From Acidobacteriota bacterium (lineage in GTDB: Bacteria; Acidobacteriota; Vicinamibacteria; Vicinamibacterales; UBA2999), in NCBI GenBank assembly GCA_021730945.1, contig JAKFYH010000023.1:1-64000 (forward strand): a stretch of 64,000 bases of DNA. Reading direction: 5' to 3'. The translations under genes were made by a program, and so were the position numbers. The notes beneath the pieces were generated by a model that was not told where the DNA came from, made no database searches, and saw nothing but the letters and a program-made list of their open reading frames with translations. This document shows positions 59,550 through 64,000 of this stretch, one piece after another; position 1 is the first letter of the stretch; each line of letters starts with the position of its first letter.

Positions 59550-61628
59550 TCAGAGGCGAACGGCCAGGTTGGCGTGGGCTGTGCTGACCGCGGCTTTGTT
59601 GTCGCGCTGCTCGGCCGCGATTGACGCGCGACTGTACGAAAACACCTTGTCACCAAACGCAGTGCCGATGATGTTGAGCCGCACGCGGTAGACGGCCTCG
59701 GCAATGGTGGCCGTGGCGGCACGGGCCGCGATTACGGCATCTGCGATGCCGGGCGCCAGCCGGTAGACCAGCGGAAGCGGCGTGGCCAGCCGGTAGTTCT
59801 CGAGCGGCTCCCCATCCTGGGCCGCCAGCCAGGCGTCAAAGTCGTAGTGGCTGGTGATGTGCCGCTCCTGCTCGAGCGTTTCGTAGCAGACCAGCTTGTC
59901 GAACGCCACCCCAAGGCAGGCCGCCAGCTCGCCGCGCCGCTCCGGTGAGACCCGGCCCGAGAAATCGGCGTCGACCTGCGTCTGCAGGTACTCCCGAACG
60001 TCGGCCATCATCGACGCACTCGAGGTCAGGCCGCACAGCGTATAGGGAATCAGCGCCAGCTGGTTGGTCTTCACCTGGGCGATGTCCGCCGCGGTGAAGT
60101 ACAGCTTGCGATCGCCGGGATCGATCAGCTCCCGCCGCGCGCCGTCGAGGAACCGGTCGACCAGCTTCTGCAGCCCTGGCGTCCACGCGGTGCGGTCATC
60201 GACGATGGTCCGGGCCAAGGTGCCGTAGTCAAGACCGGCGCGGCGCAGCGCCTTGCGAAACTCCTCGAACGCCTGGCCGGCGAGCAGGATCACCAGAAAC
60301 TGGAAGAGCCGAATCCGGAAGTAGCCATCCCGCGTCATGTCGTTGTGCTCAACAACGATCTCGTCGTACTCAAGTGAATGGAGGTCGCCGAAGCTGCCGA
60401 CGAAGCGCGGGATGATTCGCAGCGCCGTCTTCAGGCCGAAGCGCTCGCGGTACGCCCGTTCGCCGGATTCCGAACCCGCCAACAGCAACTGCGGGTACAT
60501 GGTCACCCGCTGCCCTTCCCGAATGGTCGCGATTACGCCCTCGATGTAACTGTCGTCGCTCTCGCCGGCCAGCCCGTAAATCAACTCGGAGTAAGTGTCG
60601 ATGCCGCGCTGTTCGCACTCCTTGCGAAGCGTGTCGTACTGGGCCACCGGGATGTTCTTGCGCTTGACGTTCTCGAGCACCACCGGGTTGAGCGTCTGCT
60701 TCGACATCGACAGCATGGTCACGCTGCTGAGCGTCTCGGCAATGCGGACGACGCGGTCGTTGGTGTTCTTGGCGAAATAGACGTAGACCCGCTTGGGGAC
60801 GCCGCGGGTGTTGGTGCACTCCTGCAAGGCGGCGGCGATTTCCTCATCACGATCAAAGATCCCGAAATTGCCGTCGGCGATGTAGAAGAAACCGGATGGA
60901 TTGCGGGTGGCCTGCGCGGCGTGACGTACTTCCTGCACCACTGTCTCGAGCGGGAACTTGTTGATGCGCGACTGGGTGGCCTGGCCCCAGCAGCAATAGG
61001 CGCAGGAGTAGGGGCAGCCCCGGTTGGTCTCGATGATCGGCGCCAGCCGCGCGTCGGCCAGGAAGGGATCGAGCATCCCGTTCAAGTACGGGGACGGCAC
61101 CCGCGTCAGGTCGAGGCGAGCGACCGGATTGGCGGGGTTGTGCACCGCCTGCCGGGCCGCGCGGTCGAACGCGAACAACGAGGCTGGCCGCGATTCGAAC
61201 GGGATATCGGCGACCGCGCCATGGCGATCGATCAGATCCACCGTTCGCCGGAAACTCTCCTCGCCCTCACCGGTGACATACAAGTCCAGGCCGGGACGGT
61301 TGGCAAAAAAATCGGTGACCCAACCGTGGTCGGCAGCGTGAAAATTGGGCCCGCCCATCACCGTGATCAGGTCAGGCTTGATCGCCTTGGCACGCGCCAG
61401 CACCGGCAGGTTGAGGTTGGCGTTCCAGTCGTAGTGGCTGAGCGCCAGCACGTCCGGCGGCGCCGCCGCGAGCGCGGTCAGCAGTTCCCGCGGATCCTTG
61501 AACAGGCGGACGTCGTCGCCGGGCCGGTGCGCCTTGAGGTAGGCGCCGACGTAGCCGGCATTAAGCGGCACCGGATGGTTGGTGTCGCCCTCGACCAGGT
61601 AACAAAGATCGGCAAGATAGACCTTCAT
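59550..61628 (-). CDS. B12-binding-type radical SAM protein
   Basis: 692 residues. The N-terminal domain (1-150) resembles the Rossmann-like B12-binding domain of radical SAM enzymes (VMGGPNFHAADHG, DLYVTGEGEESF), but I do not see a canonical DxHxxG, so cobalamin binding may be base-off or lost. The radical SAM core has the cluster motif CPYSCAYC (C205, C209, C212), ETNRGCPYSCAYCCWG, then FYIADGNFGI and ELIYGLAGESDDSY. The C-terminal 250 residues are unlike BchE and hold no further cysteine cluster that I recognise. The family does C-methylation, ring rearrangement or thioether chemistry. In this operon a sugar or lipid-carrier modification is the simplest inference. ATG 61628 has AGGAG upstream. 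Confidence 0.87.
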   Translation of the reverse strand: MKVYLADLCYLVEGDTNHPVPLNAGYVGAYLKAHRPGDDVRLFKDPRELLTALAAAPPDVLALSHYDWNANLNLPVLARAKAIKPDLITVMGGPNFHAADHGWVTDFFANRPGLDLYVTGEGEESFRRTVDLIDRHGAVADIPFESRPASLFAFDRAARQAVHNPANPVARLDLTRVPSPYLNGMLDPFLADARLAPIIETNRGCPYSCAYCCWGQATQSRINKFPLETVVQEVRHAAQATRNPSGFFYIADGNFGIFDRDEEIAAALQECTNTRGVPKRVYVYFAKNTNDRVVRIAETLSSVTMLSMSKQTLNPVVLENVKRKNIPVAQYDTLRKECEQRGIDTYSELIYGLAGESDDSYIEGVIATIREGQRVTMYPQLLLAGSESGERAYRERFGLKTALRIIPRFVGSFGDLHSLEYDEIVVEHNDMTRDGYFRIRLFQFLVILLAGQAFEEFRKALRRAGLDYGTLARTIVDDRTAWTPGLQKLVDRFLDGARRELIDPGDRKLYFTAADIAQVKTNQLALIPYTLCGLTSSASMMADVREYLQTQVDADFSGRVSPERRGELAACLGVAFDKLVCYETLEQERHITSHYDFDAWLAAQDGEPLENYRLATPLPLVYRLAPGIADAVIAARAATATIAEAVYRVRLNIIGTAFGDKVFSYSRASIAAEQRDNKAAVSTAHANLAVRL

Positions 61629-61646
61629 GGATGTCAGGCTCCTACC

Positions 61647-62387
61647 CTACGAACCCGGGCGATTGTACCTTCGCCGCCGCAGAAGTCTCCACCTGAGCTT
61701 GACCATTTCCCACAGGGTCCGGACGACCGTCGACAGGTTGGCCACTTTCGATTCGCCGCTCAGTCGCTGACGAAACCGCGTCACACCCAGCCGCGCGACC
61801 CGCCGCCCCTGCTCGCGGCATTGCAGGATGATCTCGAGGTTGGCCAGGCCGGTGTCTGACACCAGGGTCAGACTGCGCACCAGGTCGCCGCGGACCACAT
61901 AGATGCCGACATCCTTGTCGATCCAGAAGCCAAGCACGACGCGGACCACCAGATCGAAACCCCAGGTGAGGAACCGGCGGTCGGCGCCAACCGTCCGCTC
62001 ACGACGGCTGAGGATGAGGTCGTAATCGCCGAACTCCCTGAGCAGGTTCACGATCTGGTCGGCCCCGAGTTCCCCGTCGGCCGAAATCAGGCTCACGGCC
62101 TGGCCGCGGGTGTGGGCGAACCCGGTCCTGAGCGCGGCGCCGAAACCGCGATTCTGCGGGTGATGGATCGCTGTCAGCTCTGGATGCGTTGCGGCCAGCG
62201 CATCCATCACGGCCCCGGTCTGGTCGCGACTGCCGTCGTCAACCAAAATGACCTCGAACCCGTCAACCCAGGGGTTGTCGGCCATCACGGCCAGGATCTC
62301 GCGCACCACCGGCTCGACGTTGTCGGCTTCGTTGAACGCCGGCATGACCAGGCTCAACATCGGTGGTTTGAGTGAGGAAGCGGTCAC
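61647..62387 (-). CDS. Glycosyltransferase family 2, DPM1-like
   Basis: 246 residues, shorter than the GtrB-type enzymes here and without obvious paired C-terminal helices. LSLVMPAFNEADNVEPVVRE, FEVILVDDGSRDQTGAVMDA, HPQNRGFGAALRTGFAHTRG and SLISADGELGADQIVNLL define the GT-A fold; the usual DADLQ is SADGEL, so the metal ligand set is altered. A hydrophobic stretch (LTWGFDLVVRVVLGFWI) may associate with membrane. The Arg-rich C-terminus (LRRRRYNR) suggests phospholipid contact. GTG 62387 overlaps the flippase-like gene's stop (GTGA). Confidence 0.88.
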   Translation of the reverse strand: MTASSLKPPMLSLVMPAFNEADNVEPVVREILAVMADNPWVDGFEVILVDDGSRDQTGAVMDALAATHPELTAIHHPQNRGFGAALRTGFAHTRGQAVSLISADGELGADQIVNLLREFGDYDLILSRRERTVGADRRFLTWGFDLVVRVVLGFWIDKDVGIYVVRGDLVRSLTLVSDTGLANLEIILQCREQGRRVARLGVTRFRQRLSGESKVANLSTVVRTLWEMVKLRWRLLRRRRYNRPGS

Positions 62388-63388
62388 GCTGGCCTTCCGT
62401 CAGGGTCTTTGGCGGCGGCGCCCTGCTCGGCCAGGTTGCGGAGCCCGCCGAGCGACAGGCCCTTGCGGGCCAGGCTCCAGGTCCCGAACACGGTGACCAC
62501 CAGAATCGACATCGCGTGGCTGACCAGGGCGAAGGCAAACGCCCGGCTGGCGTCGGGCATCCACGGGGTGACGCCGACCATCGCCGAGTAGTGATACACG
62601 CCGATGCCGGCCGGCGGCGCCGGCAGGATGCCGGCGAGGTTGATGATCACGATCGCGAAGGCGCCACCAAACCACGGCGCCGCGGCGGAGAAGGCGGCAA
62701 GGACGAAGCTGGCACTGGCCGCGGCGCAGATCCAGCCGGCGAGTGTGATGAGCAAGGCTTTCGGTATGCGCGCGCGTTCGCGGATGACACCGGTGCCGGC
62801 GAGGAAACGGTCGGCCCACTCGTGCACCCGCGAGCCGGGCCCGCGCCACTGGCCGGCCCAGCGCGCCAGCCAACCGAGCGGACCCTGCGCGCCGGCCCAG
62901 AGTACCAGCACAACCAATATGACCACCACCAGCAGGGTCGCCAGCGCCCCCTGCATGAAGGCCGGCACCGACATCAGCGACGACACTGCCACGCCGAAAC
63001 CAACCAGCATCAGCACGTCAAGCACCCGTTCAATCACGATGGTGCCAAACAGGCTGGTGGCGCTCGTCGAGTGGTAGCGGCCAGCCGCCACGGCGCGGGC
63101 CACGTCGCTCAAGCGGCTGGGCAGCACCAGCCCGGCCAGGGCGCCAATCGCCAGGAAGTCGAAGGCATCATGAAAACTCCACCCGTGTGCCGATCCAACC
63201 AGCACATACCAGCGCAACGCAAACAAGCCCTGCGCCAGCGCGGTCGTGAACATTGCCAGCAGCAGCCACTGCGGCGAGACACTCGCGACGGCCGACGCCA
63301 CCGCGCGCCAGTCCACTTGTCGAACCGCCACAAACAGGAGGGCCGCGCCAAGGGCAATGCCAACCATGACCAGCCAGGAACGTCTCAC
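62384..63388 (-). CDS. LPG synthase transmembrane-type (UPF0104/AglD-like) membrane protein
   Basis: 334 residues with about eight predicted helices. RQVDWRAVASAVASVSPQW, ALRWYVLVGSAHGWSF, LVLPSRLSDVARAV (the conserved LPSRxGD-like segment) and VIERVLDVLMLVGFG are typical of the lysylphosphatidylglycerol-synthase transmembrane family, whose members without the catalytic domain accompany glycosyltransferases. They are proposed to be lipid flippases or accessory proteins. In the absence of Wzx it is the only flippase-like candidate in the window. Its GTG start overlaps the WbqC stop and its own stop overlaps the GT2 start. Confidence 0.88.
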   Translation of the reverse strand: MRRSWLVMVGIALGAALLFVAVRQVDWRAVASAVASVSPQWLLLAMFTTALAQGLFALRWYVLVGSAHGWSFHDAFDFLAIGALAGLVLPSRLSDVARAVAAGRYHSTSATSLFGTIVIERVLDVLMLVGFGVAVSSLMSVPAFMQGALATLLVVVILVVLVLWAGAQGPLGWLARWAGQWRGPGSRVHEWADRFLAGTGVIRERARIPKALLITLAGWICAAASASFVLAAFSAAAPWFGGAFAIVIINLAGILPAPPAGIGVYHYSAMVGVTPWMPDASRAFAFALVSHAMSILVVTVFGTWSLARKGLSLGGLRNLAEQGAAAKDPDGRPA

Positions 63389-64000
63389 GTGGCCGCTCCC
63401 GGAGCATCGGGCCGAGGCATCAACAGCTGGGCGACTCCCTCGACTCCCGCGTGGAAGAGGGCATCGATGATCGACAGTCCCGCGATAAACGCGCCGTCCG
63501 GCCGCTGGGGGTAGACCGGGTGAAGGTAGCGTTGGTACTCCACCGTCACACCCTCGGCCTGCAACACCGATTCGTCCAGGTACCCGCCTGACCCGTCGCC
63601 GGACAAGTAAGTCGTGCCGCCGACCCGCTTGACCAGGTTGGCCACCAACTCGGACTTCCCGCCCGAGATGTCGAGCGTGGAGCTGCGGACGATGGGCGTC
63701 GCCAGACCCAGCTGCTCGGCGATCGCGGTAATGGCGTGCATGTTGTAGTCGGCCAGCAGGTCGGCAGGAGTCTCAACCCAGGACTCGACCAGGGGGAAGA
63801 CGTCCCGGAAGGCCTGGGCCCGGCCGTAATTGGTGCGCAACAACTGGAGCAGCTTGCGCCGCCAGGGCATCCGGTTGTCGATCTGCATTTGATCGATTCG
63901 CCGGAAGCCGTCGTAGTCGCGGGCGACCGGCATGGTGACCCAGGCCGCCTCGGCATTCACCCTGAGCTTGACGCGGTTCGACCAGTTGCCTTCCGACTTC
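63385..64000 (-). CDS. WbqC family protein (5' end beyond window)
   Basis: At least 205 residues; the frame stays open to the window edge, and the segment NWSNRVKLRVNAEAAWVTMPV corresponds to the conserved NRN/W.TVPV region near the start of WbqC proteins, so roughly 40-60 residues are missing. A GTG at 63960 is in frame but would delete that conserved block. IRSSTLDI-like VRSSTLDISGGKSELVANLV and GGTTYLSGDGSGGYLDESVL continue the family match; the last resembles NPIGGQSLYSP of the other copy at 51260. Overlaps the downstream membrane protein by GTGA. Confidence 0.88.
   Translation of the reverse strand, partial: KSEGNWSNRVKLRVNAEAAWVTMPVARDYDGFRRIDQMQIDNRMPWRRKLLQLLRTNYGRAQAFRDVFPLVESWVETPADLLADYNMHAITAIAEQLGLATPIVRSSTLDISGGKSELVANLVKRVGGTTYLSGDGSGGYLDESVLQAEGVTVEYQRYLHPVYPQRPDGAFIAGLSIIDALFHAGVEGVAQLLMPRPDAPGAAT

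Noticed and set aside
60378-61859. A 493-codon plus-strand open frame
   Set aside because: Lies opposite the radical SAM gene, which has an intact cysteine motif. No ribosome binding site and no recognisable domain.
1-64000. CRISPR arrays, insertion sequences, tRNA genes and phage genes
   Set aside because: Looked for direct repeats with spacers, transposase motifs, cloverleaf-like sequences and phage proteins; none was seen. Variation in the locus must come from other mechanisms.

Overview
This 64 kb window is GC-rich, densely coding chromosomal DNA from a bacterium, most likely an acidobacterium of the Vicinamibacteria type. That assignment is inference. It rests on the base composition, the DUF1592/DUF1552 gene pair (32635-35803), a multi-domain Ser/Thr kinase, and the abundance of very large membrane glycosyltransferase-like proteins. 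I see no rRNA, tRNA, CRISPR array, insertion sequence or phage gene. Almost the whole window is a cell-surface polysaccharide locus.

Layout: 1-4884 (minus) holds a partial tandem kinase/pseudokinase and a 1191-residue iron-sulfur flavoprotein fusion. 4942-5916 (plus) is thiS-thiG. 5920-8909 (minus) is a nucleotide-sugar operon (rfbC, a UDP-GlcNAc 6-dehydrogenase, a WbpE-like aminotransferase). 8983-10110 (plus) is wecE. 10107-15524 (minus) holds two methyltransferases, a GT2 and an internally duplicated membrane protein. 15670-18311 (plus) holds two methyltransferases and an LhgO-like oxidase. 18308-25103 alternates strand: gmd, a YfhO-like protein, a GT39-like protein with a PA14-like domain, and a GT39-like protein carrying a dockerin-like domain. 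25100-35803 (minus) is an operon-like run: a WecA-type initiating transferase with an extra membrane domain, an AsnB homologue, a GT4-DUF218 fusion, a GT4 and the DUF1552/DUF1592 pair. 35857-64000 (minus) is 23 genes in one direction with no gap above 18 bp.

How the genes may work together: the sugar-nucleotide genes (rfbC, wecE, gmd, the dehydrogenase, three DegT-type aminotransferases, a WecD-like and a second GNAT acetyltransferase) point to deoxy-, amino- and uronic-acid sugars. The WecA-like protein can start a glycan on undecaprenyl phosphate. Four GT4 and four GT2 enzymes extend it or make polyprenyl-phosphate sugars. Eight GT-C-like membrane proteins may transfer sugars on the outer face of the membrane. 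Seven methyltransferases, two AsnB homologues, two WbqC proteins, a radical SAM enzyme and three glycosidase-like beta-propellers would decorate it. I did not recognise a Wzx flippase, Wzy polymerase or ABC exporter here.

Most interesting: (1) a family of three large membrane proteins sharing motifs across the window, one of them containing an internal duplication; (2) a shared C-terminal extracytoplasmic module with identically spaced cysteines on two adjacent membrane proteins and a diverged copy on a third; (3) dockerin-like and PA14-like domains embedded in glycosyltransferase-type membrane proteins; (4) three beta-propeller proteins without signal peptides, next to methyltransferases; (5) a uniform promoter-to-start geometry suggesting leaderless mRNAs, pervasive ATGA/GTGA coupling, and three convergent gene pairs that share one CTAG as both stop codons. 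Start codons were re-chosen from gene overlaps, Shine-Dalgarno sequences and -10 positions, so several differ from the longest open frame.
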